Assembly (NCBI GenBank): GCA_022497155.1
Contig: MU385728.1
Coordinates: 620,001-684,000, forward strand
Direction of reading: 5' to 3'
DNA: 64,000 nt
DNA from: Whalleya microplaca
Lineage: Eukaryota > Ascomycota > Sordariomycetes > Xylariales > Xylariaceae
Shown here: positions 1 through 10,540 of the stretch, one piece after another
Layout: every line of letters begins with the position of its first letter
Numbering within the stretch: position 1 is the stretch's first letter
The notes under the pieces: generated by a model
What the model was told of the DNA's origin: nothing
The model's input: only the letters and a program-made list of their open reading frames with translations
The model's database searches: none
Made by a program: the position numbers and the translations under genes

Positions 1-102
1 ATGACAAGTCCTCCTCGATCTCGATGTTCCATATGGAAATGTAATGTCTTGTCTTCCTTTCTGGTATTATGCGAGTATGTGAGGTATTGCAACTATTTCC
101 GG

Positions 103-972
103 TCAGCTGTCTCTTCTGCTCGACCTGTCATTATCCACATCCATATCATCATCTCGTGACCGGCGGCGCTCTCGCGAAGATTCGTCTCCCCTCCCACTCG
201 AGCCCGAAGTCGACCTATCTCTTCCCCTGTCCCTTTCCCGCTCTCTATCCCTCTCATCCTCCTCAATCAACCCCTCATCATCACTATCCGCCCCAGCTTC
301 ACCCCCATTCGCACCCTCCATATCAACATCTGCCTCCTCCTCCGCCTCCTCCAACAACTCCTCGATATCCCCCAGCGGACTGGTCCTCGGCTCCAACAGT
401 TCCAGATCCTCCAGGATCTCGCGCTTCGGCATCTGCCACAGGCTAGTCGCGCAGACGCGCTCCTTCGTCAGCAGATCATCGACGAACTGATCGACGAACG
501 TCAGTCCCGTCCCCGCGCGCCCCTTTCTTCTCAACTTCCGTCGATCCTCCAGGAACGGCTCCAGCGTCTTATACACGTCCTCCGCCCTGCGCGTCATCCT
601 CACGTAGAAACACGCCAGCGCCCTCAAATACTTGAACTTGTCGCCCCCGAACTTCAGGTACTCGGCAAGGACGTCGTCCCCGGGCGCCAGCTGCAGAAGC
701 TTGAAGGCGAGGCAGAGGAAGGGCGAGGGCTTCTGTGTCGCTTCGGAGGACATCATGCCGCCGACGAAGGAGACGTGGTCCGCGACGCGGTCGATTATGT
801 CCGCCTCGTTCACCCCGAAGCACTGCTCCTTCCAGAAGTAGCTGTCGACGATGCGCTCGCGGACGGCCTTCTCCATTATCGTGGCGGGGTTCAGGCCGTT
901 GGGGGCGACGCCGACGTTCGAGCCGCGCTCGTCGAGGAAGCGCCGCTCGTCGGCGCGGTGGGTGTCGGCCAT
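103..972 (-). CDS. prp38: Pre-mRNA-splicing factor Prp38
   Basis: Single-exon gene of 289 residues. Prp38 is a U4/U6.U5 tri-snRNP component needed in the nucleus for spliceosome activation. Residues about 15-190 match the Prp38 domain: the N-terminal NPATIMEKAVRERIVDSYFW stretch, the FKLLQLAPGDD and EYLKFGGDKFKYLRALA helices, and the FVDQFVDDLL segment. This is followed by an acidic stretch (EELLEEAEEEADVDMEG) and an Arg/Asp/Ser-rich tail resembling the RS-like tails of animal and plant Prp38. The start is a true ATG at 972 and the length is usual for filamentous fungi. It is transcribed divergently from the gene at 1513, with 540 bp shared between them. Identification rests on family motifs and is firm. 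Confidence 0.95.
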   Translation of the reverse strand: MADTHRADERRFLDERGSNVGVAPNGLNPATIMEKAVRERIVDSYFWKEQCFGVNEADIIDRVADHVSFVGGMMSSEATQKPSPFLCLAFKLLQLAPGDDVLAEYLKFGGDKFKYLRALACFYVRMTRRAEDVYKTLEPFLEDRRKLRRKGRAGTGLTFVDQFVDDLLTKERVCATSLWQMPKREILEDLELLEPRTSPLGDIEELLEEAEEEADVDMEGANGGEAGADSDDEGLIEEDERDRERERDRGRDRSTSGSSGRGDESSRERRRSRDDDMDVDNDRSSRRDS

Positions 973-1512
973 TGTCGCGGGCCGCTTCTTGGAATTTGGT
1001 TACGGGACAGACTTGGATTGGGTAGAATACTAGGCGTCGGCAGTGGAGATTGTTGGAGTTGTGGTGAAGATGCTGGAGGTTATGGTGGTAGGCTAAACAG
1101 CTGGGTTATACTTGTCCGGTTGAAAGCTTCATTGATGTTCTGCTCGACTATCGATAATTTGTTGACAGGGGTTCCAGCTATGAAACCCTGCAGCCCGCAG
1201 CCTGCAGCAAGCCTTGGGACGCAGCATTTGCCACATATAATTATAGATTGGATTGATACATATGTGGCTATGCTATGCGTGGCTGAAACCCGCCTAGTTA
1301 CAACTGCCTCGGAACGCTTCCCATCGGGATATAAATCTTATCTCCGAATCTGGAGGAACCGTTTGGAATACGTACTCCAGACATGTTGCAGCAGGCTGGC
1401 AGGTCAGCAGCATAAAGCCATACCTAACTAGCCCACGTGTTCCAATTCTTGCGTCTTCTGTGAATCTCCTAAGTCACATAGTCCAGTCCAGTCCAGTCCA
1501 ATCCTCACCATC
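973..1512. promoter_or_regulatory. Divergent intergenic region prp38 / F-box-like gene
   Basis: A 540 bp head-to-head spacer that must hold both promoters. The only clear structure is four perfect GTCCA pentamers at 1481-1500, just ahead of the rightward ATG. No convincing TATA box pairs with either start. Confidence 0.5.
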
Positions 1513-2784
1513 ATGAGCGACCGCCCGAAACCACACCTCCTCAATCTCCCCGCCGAGATCCGGGAGCAGATCTACCGCGCGCTCCTGGCCCCCGGCGCCA
1601 ACCAGCGCACCCGCGTCGAGGACTACGCCGCATACACGTACTACGACTACCGGGCGGCGCTGGTGCTGTTCCGGCTGTGCCGGCAGCTCTACTACGAGTC
1701 CCGCAAGGTCTTCCGCGACCTCAACGTCTTCGTGCGCGTCGAGACGCCGTGGCCCGAAGCCCAGAACCACGTCGCATTCCACGGACACGTGCCGATCCTG
1801 GTCAAGGGCGCGCGCGCCGCGCACTTCGGCGCCCACAGCCTCGCCGTCGTCATCGACTCCCCGCACATGCCCATGGAGGCCGGCGAGCGCCGGTACTTCG
1901 TCATCCTCGTCGATGACCTCCCCAAGTTCACCAAGGTCTGGTTCTACTCCGACCTCACGAACCCCGGGCTCAATGGCTTGCTGGAGTTGACGCTCCGCCT
2001 GCGCGACCCCTGCGCCCCCGCCGGCGCCGAGAAGCACATCGCGGAGAAGCGGCAGCGGGACCTCCTCCTCCCCTTCGGCATGCTCAAGGGCCTGCGGCAG
2101 GCCCTCATCACCGGCGACGTGCCCGCCTCCCCACCCATCGAGACTCAGATGCGCGCCGCCATGGCGATCCCCTACGACACGCCCGAGCACTGCCTCAGCG
2201 AAACCACACGTCTAAAGGCCCTCGGCAACGAGGCGCTGACGGCCGGCGACTACCGCGGCGCGCTGCGGATCTACGAGCAGGCGTGGGCGGCGATGCACAT
2301 CGTGGTGCGCGGGCGCCAGCGGCACATGCACGGGGAGGGCTTCTTCGCGCGCGACCTGACGCTGCCGCCCTGGGAGGGGAAGAACGGACAGGCGGAGCGC
2401 CTGAGCCTGCGCGTGCAGCTCGTCGCGAACACCTGCCTCGCGTACCTGCGGCTCGAGGACTGGGACGAGCTGCGCTTCTGGGGCATGCGCACCATCAACA
2501 TGATGCGGCAGGCGCTGGGGGTCGGGGTCGCGGGGCCCGGGGTGGGGGTGGAGATGGGCGCCGAGGCCGGGGACGGGTACGATATCCCGCCCGAGAACGA
2601 GGCCGTGCTTAGTTTTCCGGCGGCGGTGCAGATGGGGAAGATTTATTATCGCACGGCCGTCGCGTTTAGGGAGTTGGGGGATAAGGGGACCGCGAGGAAG
2701 TTGTTGCGCGTTGCGAGTATCTATTTGCCCAGGGATGAGAGCGTGAGGAAGGAGGTTGCGGCTTGTGCTTTGAGGATTGGGTAG
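1513..2784 (+). CDS. F-box-like / TPR-containing fungal protein, function unknown
   Basis: Single-exon gene of 423 residues with strongly GC-rich third positions. The N-terminus (LLNLPAEIREQIYRALL, about residues 9-25) is the F-box-like or 2EXR-type opening of many lineage-specific fungal proteins, followed by a FRLCRQLYYESRKVF helix. Residues about 235-265 (RLKALGNEALTAGDYRGALR) form a clear TPR-type helix pair, and the C-terminal 100 residues are helical with a second TPR-like pair (AVAFRELGDKGTARKLLRVA). A Gly/Val-rich low-complexity loop interrupts it around residues 335-355. Such proteins are often presumed SCF adaptors or scaffolds, but no target can be read here. No further family is recognised. 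Confidence 0.8.
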   Translation: MSDRPKPHLLNLPAEIREQIYRALLAPGANQRTRVEDYAAYTYYDYRAALVLFRLCRQLYYESRKVFRDLNVFVRVETPWPEAQNHVAFHGHVPILVKGARAAHFGAHSLAVVIDSPHMPMEAGERRYFVILVDDLPKFTKVWFYSDLTNPGLNGLLELTLRLRDPCAPAGAEKHIAEKRQRDLLLPFGMLKGLRQALITGDVPASPPIETQMRAAMAIPYDTPEHCLSETTRLKALGNEALTAGDYRGALRIYEQAWAAMHIVVRGRQRHMHGEGFFARDLTLPPWEGKNGQAERLSLRVQLVANTCLAYLRLEDWDELRFWGMRTINMMRQALGVGVAGPGVGVEMGAEAGDGYDIPPENEAVLSFPAAVQMGKIYYRTAVAFRELGDKGTARKLLRVASIYLPRDESVRKEVAACALRIG

Positions 2785-4766
2785 GGAGGGGGGATGGTGC
2801 GGTATATCGAGAGCCCTGGAGTGGGAATTTTAATGTGTAGGTAATTTGTAGTATGCTCCGGTCCAGAAACGAGGGGCCAATCACGAAATTACCGAATTCT
2901 ATAATGTCCAACTGAGTCCGATTCATTGGCAGTCGGTTTTTGGCGCGGTTCGGTGTCATCCATACGGCCGTTGCGTTCTCCGTTCTCCAACCGGGTGAGG
3001 CTCCGGATATGCACTTTATAAGTCAAAGCGAGAGGGGCCGTTGCTCAACTCATGCGAAATACGGACGAGAAACATTCTCGATCGTTAGTTCCATATCGCC
3101 ACTATCCTCGGCTTAGGCATCCTCCTCTAAGAGGAAGGTTGCCCCCGATGCGTTGCGTACGAGTGTAGTATCCAGCTCTCAGACCTTCAGAGTGGAGAGC
3201 CTCTTCGAAGTCTTCTAAAGCAGGCAACCTCCGCAACGCGAATAGCTAATTCTAAATGCCCGTAAGTCCAATTGTAGACCTTTTCGAAATTGAAGACTCT
3301 AGCATCTTGATTGGGAAAGTGATGCAGCCGTCCCTTCCATCAATGCAATATAGATGGATCATCATGTGGTCGAGATGGCCCTCCAATTGGGCTCGGATGA
3401 ATTGCCGTTGATCCGAAGTTTTAATACTTTGAGAAAGTGGTCACAAGCACTCGATGAGTGAGCGTCAAGTTCCAAAACAGATATGGCGCAGGCATCAGAT
3501 TCCCAGGGGTGTATCATTGCAGCTGTGGACGGTATCTGGCGATGTCCGTCTTCTTCCGGTGTCTCCAGATGCTTGCATGACAGTAGGCTTGCAGATATAG
3601 ACTATAAACAACACAGAAAAGTATAGTATTCTAGGTACCTAGTTGAGTAGTATACATGTGAAGCAACGATTGTTACGTCATAATGGAGACGGCAATACCA
3701 AAGCAGCAGCTTGTTTGAAAGATGAAAAGGGAACCGAAGGAGAATTCAGTTCAAGCTCAAATTGCGAATATGCTTAATGGGTTGACTATGTGTCGATTGG
3801 ATTCCAATAGGATAGCACTATTCAGTCTGCTGTTGTCATGCAAGCCACCAAGCCACAGTGCGATGTCGCGATAGATTCATAACGTACTTAAGAGGTATAG
3901 GAGTCGTGAAGGGGTCACAGAGGGCCTCAGGTTTGCATCAAGAACTTGGCATCTTCTCTACTAGTTTTTCTAGTAATATATATTTACCGTGTGTATGATT
4001 CTGAATATGCTTGATGATGAATGGATATATATGCGCTGTTTCAATCTCTTAAATAGCACTTCACCCTAATAATTACAGATTCCACCCGGATCGTTGACTG
4101 AGTCTCGGGATACCTAGAGAATCGTAAAAGAACTCGTGGACACAGTCTTAGAGATTATAGTATATCTTAAGACCAAATTTATAGTAGCTGGACTGCTAAC
4201 GTCATACATCATTGAAGCCGCTTGCTTCTCATCAGGTTATTGGAGCGAGCACATGCGAGTATCTCCATTTATTCGAACGAGAATCGCTTGATATATCAAG
4301 AGCTTTGATATATCAAGGGCAAAATCTACTAAAGACTAACACTCGAGTTTTACAGCTCGATGTATTAACTAGACCTGCAATTCGTGTAACCTTCCATTGA
4401 CGAATGTTATGACAGATAAAGTTTACCAAGATGACTGTTAAGGTTTTGTTGAAGGTTACCCCGTTGGCGATCTAGCCTGAGCACCTTACCAAAACGACAA
4501 ATTTCCTAATCGAGATTGTGGTGGATTTTGATTGGTTCAAGTGATCAAGCGATCACGGACAACTACTGATTGAATACTGCCTCAATATGCTTTGAAATTC
4601 TATGCGCATGTGCTGCTCTAACTCTAGCCTTAACCCTATTTGCATGCAATCAAGTAATAGTCCAAGTGGCATTGGAATAGATGAAGCCGACCTGACTTTA
4701 CGAAGAATTTGTAGTCTACACCCAACCATATCTTGTGACCCAAATACTAGCGCCTCGACGTGTAGT
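2785..4766. other. Gene-free AT-rich interval
   Basis: About 2 kb between the 3' ends of two convergent genes. Reading frames here are short and carry no codon bias or family motif. It holds one copy of a degenerate dispersed repeat at about 4178-4262. Nothing else is recognised. Confidence 0.6.
4178..4262. repeat. Degenerate dispersed repeat, copy A
   Basis: Resembles the stretch at about 9296-9376: both share TAGCTGGRCTGCTAAC, then a GAAG.CGCTTGCT block, then TCAGGTTATYGRAGCGAG, in the same order and spacing. Likely a decayed mobile-element fragment; no ends or coding content can be defined. Confidence 0.5.
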
Positions 4767-6105
4767 CTATCGAGGCCGATCAAAGTCATTGCCCCATTGC
4801 ACGGGGTTTTCCTTCACAGAACCGTACTCGACATCTATCTGCGTGTTCTTCATGATGATGAATGTCTGGCTCGATCCATCGTCGATCTCCCCTGACTGCT
4901 GGTTACGACCAGCTTCGCATGCCGTCGACGATTGGCCCTGGGCCGTGCTCCTGAGCGGGATGGAGTTTCCGCCGTTAGTCAGCCCATTACTAGGGCCTCC
5001 TGGATGCGTCTTCTTCGAGCCAGAGCCTAGGTTTCTGACGAGGGGCCGCAGAGAGGGGAGGGAGCCGGCGATGATGCCGATGCCGCATTCGACGATGGAC
5101 CAGACGACTACGTTGCACACGTTATCTGCGAGTGTCAGCTTTCTGTCAATCAATTGGCTTTTCAGGCCGTTACTCACACAAGTAGTTAAAGAGTTGTTCA
5201 TAGTAATGCAAGTACGGGAATCGGACAATAGTCGATATGCTGGCCCTACATTTCGCGTCAGTGCGTACGTACGTACGAGCGAGAGTGATCGAACTTACAA
5301 CACCCCGAGCGCGAGGACGAACACGAGGGAAACCTTGACGTCGAACCGCATGTTGAGGTTCCAAAGGATAAATGCCGGGATAATCGCACAGGACCAATCC
5401 GTCAAGATGGCGATGGCCGAGATGAGAATGGCGATGTTCATGACCCTGCCACTGTGGTCACACTCGCCCACGCCCGCGTCCCAGCTCGCCGCGATCGGTT
5501 TGCAGCCCACCAGCAGGGTCACGAATGCGACGAACGTGATGCCGACGCTGAGGAGCATGACCAGCCACAGCGGGATGACGTAGCGCTTGGCTTGCGTGAT
5601 TCGGAGCAGGGCCACGCAGATGCTGACCTTGATGAAAGCTAAGCTCCACGCGTAAGTGATCTGGAAAAAGACGACGCCTGAAGGATTAGGATAGGTGTTA
5701 GCTCCTGCATTCCCAAATTGCACGTGGGTGGTGTTATCAACTCGCATTTCAGTCCGTTTATGTATATCTTGCCTGAAGGACTCGCGCTCTGGATCGCGGC
5801 ATCGGGTGTGCCGAGGCCGGAGTAGCAACCCATGCACGTGAAGATGCAGCAGGCGATGAAGAATAACTAGAGCAATTGAACGGTGTAAGCTTCCTCTGTT
5901 TGATGACTTGTCTTTCCTGCCAATGGGGTGAACCTACCAAGCCGAGTATCATAGAGAAATCATCTATGCCGAACGCCTTATTCCCAAACCGGACCCAGCA
6001 CCGCAGGACGACAGTGACTATGGCCAGTACGCATAATGTTATGGTCGTTCCCAAAGTTGCTAATGCGAGCTCGTCGAAATTCGTGATCTCCATAGACTCG
6101 ACCAT
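4767..6105 (-). CDS. Fungal rhodopsin-type seven-helix membrane protein
   Basis: Five exons: 6105-5938, 5866-5773, 5677-5299, 5245-5178, 5125-4767; 355 residues, all junctions in phase. It matches the fungal rhodopsin-like integral membrane family (PTH11-related without a CFEM domain): seven hydrophobic segments, GIDDFSMI after helix 1, FFQITYAWSLAFIKVSIC, a GCKP motif, DWSCAIIPAFILW and VWSIVECGIGIIAGSLPSL. The last ~95 residues are a polar cytoplasmic tail. Family members sit in plasma or endomembranes; most lack an assigned ligand and some are proposed surface receptors. The second intron (5678-5772) is best read as GC-AG, since only that junction joins both flanking frames. The other introns have GTAGGT, GTAAGT and GTGAGT donors. 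ATG at 6105 opens an MVESMEITNF leader. Confidence 0.9.
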
Positions 6106-7877
6106 GGTGAATAGTAGTCTTGAAATTTCTCCAGTCCTACCAAACTAAGCAGCGAAACCTGCCTGCTCGAACTAAAGATTCCAAAGCAGCTCAGCTTCCA
6201 TTTCTTTTGAAGACAGCGACTTATTTACATAGATGACCATCGGTCATTATAACAAACACACCGCCATCCAGCGTCTACGGTTGCTTGCTGTCGAATATAC
6301 GGGACCCGGATTCATGGTATAACTGATTAATGATTTGTTTTTCAACTCCCTTAATGATATAGAAATGAATTAGATGAAAATTCGAGCAGCTGTGTATTGG
6401 ATGTTGATGTCAATTGCCCAAATGTGACAAAATCAGTACTGATCTAGTCCCTGCAAGGTGCAAGGGACAGACTCTGCTCCCGGGTCGCTGGAACGAGATC
6501 CGGTTGGATGCGGCTCCGGGGTTCAAAAAGATCATCACCACTATGATCTTCTTCCTCCGTGAACTATGGGACCGATTAGAGTAGTTGTGCGACAACATTC
6601 ATGTAACATGAGCAAAAATCAAGGCAGACTAGGCTTGGCCACGTACTAAGAATTTCACATATGACTATAAATTTCGGGATCTAACTACCACTACCTAGTC
6701 ATCCCTTACGGAGATAAATACGACGTATCATTTTTCTTCAATAAGACTTATTGTGTCACCTCACGGGTAACAGAGGTATGCAAACAGTCTCCTTGCTTCA
6801 AAGCAGACATTTTATTTCATATATGGACCGGGTAACACCGCAGAATTAGGATTAATTGCACCATCAACTTAAGGTAAGTATATTGACATATCTCAATTTT
6901 CAGCTTTTCTCTGTGAACCTATTAGGTATACAGGCTTGGTATATGCCTATAGAAATGTCTAGGATAGCCAATCCTGCTAATGTCGGAATATCCGACTATC
7001 TAGAAAGCTTCATACTGCATGCTCTTTTAGACACATGTAAATTGGAGTTTGAAAGCTTGATTCAACCTTGTAGTCTGATATATATTTTGTGGTCTTCTAA
7101 CTTCACCATGTGGCACCCTTGGTTGTCTTGTCACTGCCATCTATCCTATGTGCGATGACTACGTACCTCTTTCACTCTAATAGACCAGTCTTCAATCCGA
7201 CTGGCTAACAGAAACCTTGCAAATGTTGTACACGACATGTTACTATGCACCAACAAATAGATCAGACGGACAGTACCGGAGCCTTTGTTTTGGTTGCATG
7301 CTCGCTGACATATCCCGGCACAGAAGAAGGCACAAGTTGGCCATACATCACGATAATGCTCCGAGGCCCATATGAATATGGTCGGCTGGACTTACCCGGA
7401 GAGCTCAGATCTTAGAGACAGCTGGCTTTACCTCCGAGTCTGTGTGCAAGATCACTTCTTAGTCCTGACCAACAGTATACAGTTACCACAGCCACCAGAA
7501 TGCACTTGTACTGATGGAGGCTCCTCGATATCAACCATACAGAGGAATCAAGCATAAACCTCCGGAGTTGATCGTACTCCAAACTCGCATGCATCACCCA
7601 ATGGAGAAATTTCCAGAAGATTGTGATAGCTTCATCTATTTGTTGAACTACATTGATCGAGGCATTGTTGTAGCATACATGAGCTGCTAGTGTCATCAAT
7701 AAACTCGGAAGATCTTAAACAGGAATGGCCGAGTCAGTATCGACGTATATATATGGACAGGTAGAAGGGGCTATGGGAAAGACAGTCCTCGAGAATTCAT
7801 ATTTGAAGAGGGTTGTCTTTAGTCATTGCGTATTCTGTTCAAGATTAAATTACTGAACTTCAAATATTTCGGCAAAA
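6106..7877. other. Intergenic interval, divergent promoters
   Basis: About 1.8 kb AT-rich spacer between the divergent rhodopsin-type gene and the dioxygenase gene. A TATATATAT run at 7746-7754 lies about 125 bp before the rightward ATG and may serve as its TATA element. Small frames at 6856 and 7372 lack coding character. Nothing else seen. Confidence 0.5.
7746..7754 (+). promoter_or_regulatory. Possible TATA element
   Basis: TATATATAT run about 125 bp ahead of the dioxygenase ATG in an otherwise mixed sequence. Position suits a TATA box; no transcription data. Confidence 0.3.
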
Positions 7878-9164
7878 ATGGCAGGTTACCCCCCAGGACC
7901 TACTTTCACCCCGGGGCTGGATTTCAGCTCTAAGGTCTATGGCAGTAGGCGAGCCAGTGCAGATGCAGTTTACCTCCAAGCAGTCGATGTTATAAAGAAG
8001 AAGCTCCCGTTGATGGGACAGCTGAAGGCTCTCCTGGAGGTGAATCTAGGCGACGACCGCCCTTTGGTCATCATCGATGGACGATCAGGCGAGCCCAAGC
8101 TCCTCGAAACGACCAGTGAAGAGCCAGATACCCAACTCACGATCAAACCCGAGATCATCATCCAATTCTACGAGGGAAAGCTAGAGCCACGGTATGGGCT
8201 CTTCAAAGACGCCTTTTTCCACGAAGCCTTGATGCCTAAGGGCAAGATCCCCGTCGCCGTCAAGTTCGCCGATCTCCTCACCCCCATCGTGCCGGAGGAG
8301 CCCACGCCGTACTCGCCGGGCATGGAGCTACCGCAGCCGACCGAGGACATCGAGCAAGTGAAGCGCGACTTGAAGAAATTCGGGTACGGGCTAGTCAAGA
8401 ACGCACTGACGCGCTCGCAAGTAGCGATCCTACGGCGCGCGCTGGAGCAGCAGGCCGCGGGCGAGGAGAAGGCGGGCATCGCGGCGCACGACGGCGGGCC
8501 GAAGGGCGTCAACCAGCGCGTCTGGACGCTCGTCAATAAGGGCGACGAGTTCCTCGACTTCCTCAACCACCCGCTGATCGACGCGATCGTGCCCTGGTTC
8601 CTCGGCGAGCACGCCCTCTGCCACAGCTTCACGGCCAATATCGCCCGCCCCGGCAACGTGCCCATGCAGCTGCACACCGACCAGGTCGCCATCCAGCCGC
8701 CAAACCGCGACATCCCGTTCGGCCTCAACATCATGTGGTTCCTTGAGGACGTCACGGAGGAGAATGGCGGCACGCGCGTGTTCCCCGGTAGTCACGTCGG
8801 CGCGATCGCGCCGACGGATATCTTCACCATTGAGGGTACTGTGGCTGCGGAGGGCCCTGTGGGCACGGCTATGTTGTTTGAGAGTAGGATTTGGCACGCC
8901 ACGGGGGCTAACAAATCGAAGTCGGGTAGTGATCGCCCCGTTCTCCTAACGTTATTCATGCGTTCGTTTGTTCGAGGCCAAGAGAACAACTTCTTGTCCC
9001 TGCGGCCCGAGGTCGAGGCCAAGCTTTCTAATCGACTCAAGAGACTTCTTGGTTTCTGTACGACAGGAGCCGTTGGAGGGGTTGAGGGTGAGATCCGCGA
9101 AGGTACATATGTCAAGAAGGTTGAGAATCCGTGTGGTCCGTTGAGGGATTCTATCGCTGTGTGA
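7878..9164 (+). CDS. SCP2-like domain fused to phytanoyl-CoA dioxygenase-like domain
   Basis: Single-exon gene, 428 residues. Residues about 150-410 form a PhyH-type Fe(II)/2-oxoglutarate dioxygenase: HTD at H266 and D268, the VTEENGGTRVFPGSH segment, the distal H340 in IWHATGAN, and an RPVLLTLF strand for 2-oxoglutarate. The iron triad is therefore complete. Residues about 20-135 resemble an SCP2 sterol-carrier fold: DTQLTIKPEIIIQFYEGKLE, then a conserved F..A and the closing KGKIPVAVKFADLL. Such a domain binds acyl chains or sterols. The likely product hydroxylates a lipid-like or secondary-metabolite substrate, but the substrate is not known. The C-terminus (SIAV) is not a PTS1 peroxisomal signal. 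Codon use is strongly GC3-biased, as in other genes here. PhyH assignment is firm; the SCP2 call is a motif-level inference. Confidence 0.88.
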   Translation: MAGYPPGPTFTPGLDFSSKVYGSRRASADAVYLQAVDVIKKKLPLMGQLKALLEVNLGDDRPLVIIDGRSGEPKLLETTSEEPDTQLTIKPEIIIQFYEGKLEPRYGLFKDAFFHEALMPKGKIPVAVKFADLLTPIVPEEPTPYSPGMELPQPTEDIEQVKRDLKKFGYGLVKNALTRSQVAILRRALEQQAAGEEKAGIAAHDGGPKGVNQRVWTLVNKGDEFLDFLNHPLIDAIVPWFLGEHALCHSFTANIARPGNVPMQLHTDQVAIQPPNRDIPFGLNIMWFLEDVTEENGGTRVFPGSHVGAIAPTDIFTIEGTVAAEGPVGTAMLFESRIWHATGANKSKSGSDRPVLLTLFMRSFVRGQENNFLSLRPEVEAKLSNRLKRLLGFCTTGAVGGVEGEIREGTYVKKVENPCGPLRDSIAV

Positions 9165-9673
9165 TAAGGAGGTATAGTTAAGGTATGTGATTATTGTATC
9201 TTCCTTTGGCAATGATATTGTATCCTGGGAAAATGTTATTGTACCATGGCAGAATGTTACATAGTTTCATAGTATGCTCTTCTCTGTTGGTAGGATTTTA
9301 TAGCTGGGCTGCTAACTTTAAACGTCATGAAGGCGCTTGCTCTTCCTGGTCAGGTTATCGAAGCGAGGCACACACTCATTTAGATTTTCATCTTTACAAC
9401 AACTGATACACGCTTTTACAACCCGTCTCTTCTGCGTTATGCTTCTATTATTTCAGATTAACAAGGATATTGGCGATGTAGTTGTAGGATCATTATCGAC
9501 TGTATCCTTATTCTTTCTTTGGGGGAGCCTACCTAATTGTTATCTACAAGGCTATGGAAGTCAGTACAAGGAGTAGCCCAGACCGAACCCCAGTATTCTG
9601 AAACTGAAGAGCTTGGATGAAAGAAGTGCATGCCTTTTTAATTGACTATCATACTTTACATCGGGAAACTGCT
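9165..9673. other. Convergent 3' spacer with dispersed repeat
   Basis: Spacer between the tail-to-tail dioxygenase and hydrolase genes. Holds copy B of the dispersed repeat. No gene seen. Confidence 0.5.
9296..9376. repeat. Degenerate dispersed repeat, copy B
   Basis: Partner of the 4178-4262 copy, same orientation, sharing three ordered blocks with substitutions and a small insertion between them. Confidence 0.5.
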
Positions 9674-10540
9674 TTATGTGAGGAATTCAGTTATGACCTC
9701 GATAAATTGCTCAAAGCCGTCGATGTAGCACACGTGTCCCGCGCCTTGGATAACCTTCAGTTCCACCGATGCGTCAGGGTTATTTTTCTTCAACCCTTGT
9801 TCAAGACCATGGCGTAACTCCTTCATGCTTTCGGGCAAGTTGGCATCTTTCTCTCCCACGAGAAGTAGCGCCCTTTCCACTCCCTTCCCAGCGTCCTCCA
9901 CCAGCGGTCGCAAATCGAAAGATTCGCTCCGGAGCGCATAGCAGCACGTCTCGAAGCCGTCGTTAGTTGTCCGGAGCATCATTGCCTGCAGTCGGCGCGC
10001 CTCAGCATCATTATCGTTTATCCACTGGCGGCCAAACCATCGCTCCATTGTAGTAGTGACGTTAAACATGATTCCCAGTCTCCGAGCCTCGGCGACTCGG
10101 GACGCGAAGAGGTCCTCAGTGCCAGCATTTACAGGCGAGCAAGATATCGTATCACAGCCGATGAGCCGCTTGATAACCCCGGGATACGTGGCCGCAAAGA
10201 CAATACCGGTCGCTGCGCCCATGCTTACGCCGACCCATGCATGCACCGTTCTGATTCTATGGTTATCTAGTAGCGCTTTCACATCTTTGGCTAGGGAATT
10301 GAATGTCGTCGATGAGAGGTCGTCTGGGGCTGTACTGGAGCCGTGGCCTGGCTGATCGTAACACAACACCTGAAAGCCCAGGGAGACCAATGCAGGAACG
10401 ACGTGATCCCAGGAGGCGAGCGGCGCACAGAGGGGGTTGGACAAGACGATGACCGGCGAGCTATCATAGTTTGTTCCTGGGGTCAAGCGGGATGAGAGAA
10501 CGCAGGAAGATGGCACTTTCAACAACGTGGTGGTCGGCAT
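9674..10540 (-). CDS. Alpha/beta hydrolase (3-oxoadipate enol-lactonase-like)
   Basis: Single exon, 288 residues. The fold and order of motifs match PcaD/BioH-type alpha/beta hydrolases: an oxyanion region near SNPLCAPLASWD, CYDQPGHGSS on strand 4, the nucleophile elbow GVSMGA with S106, the acid D232 in GEKDANLP, and the base H269 in GAGHVCYID. All three catalytic residues are present, so it should be an active hydrolase or lactonase. No signal peptide or membrane segment is seen; it is probably cytosolic. Calling it a true enol-lactonase of aromatic breakdown is only a family guess, because no other pathway genes are beside it. ATG at 10540 is the first in frame and fits the family N-terminus. 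Confidence 0.9.
   Translation of the reverse strand: MPTTTLLKVPSSCVLSSRLTPGTNYDSSPVIVLSNPLCAPLASWDHVVPALVSLGFQVLCYDQPGHGSSTAPDDLSSTTFNSLAKDVKALLDNHRIRTVHAWVGVSMGAATGIVFAATYPGVIKRLIGCDTISCSPVNAGTEDLFASRVAEARRLGIMFNVTTTMERWFGRQWINDNDAEARRLQAMMLRTTNDGFETCCYALRSESFDLRPLVEDAGKGVERALLLVGEKDANLPESMKELRHGLEQGLKKNNPDASVELKVIQGAGHVCYIDGFEQFIEVITEFLT

Noticed and set aside
1474..2190. 238-codon antisense frame opposite the F-box-like gene
   Set aside because: GC-driven shadow without family features.
2666..2959. Antisense frame over the end of the F-box-like gene
   Set aside because: Shadow of the GC-rich sense gene.
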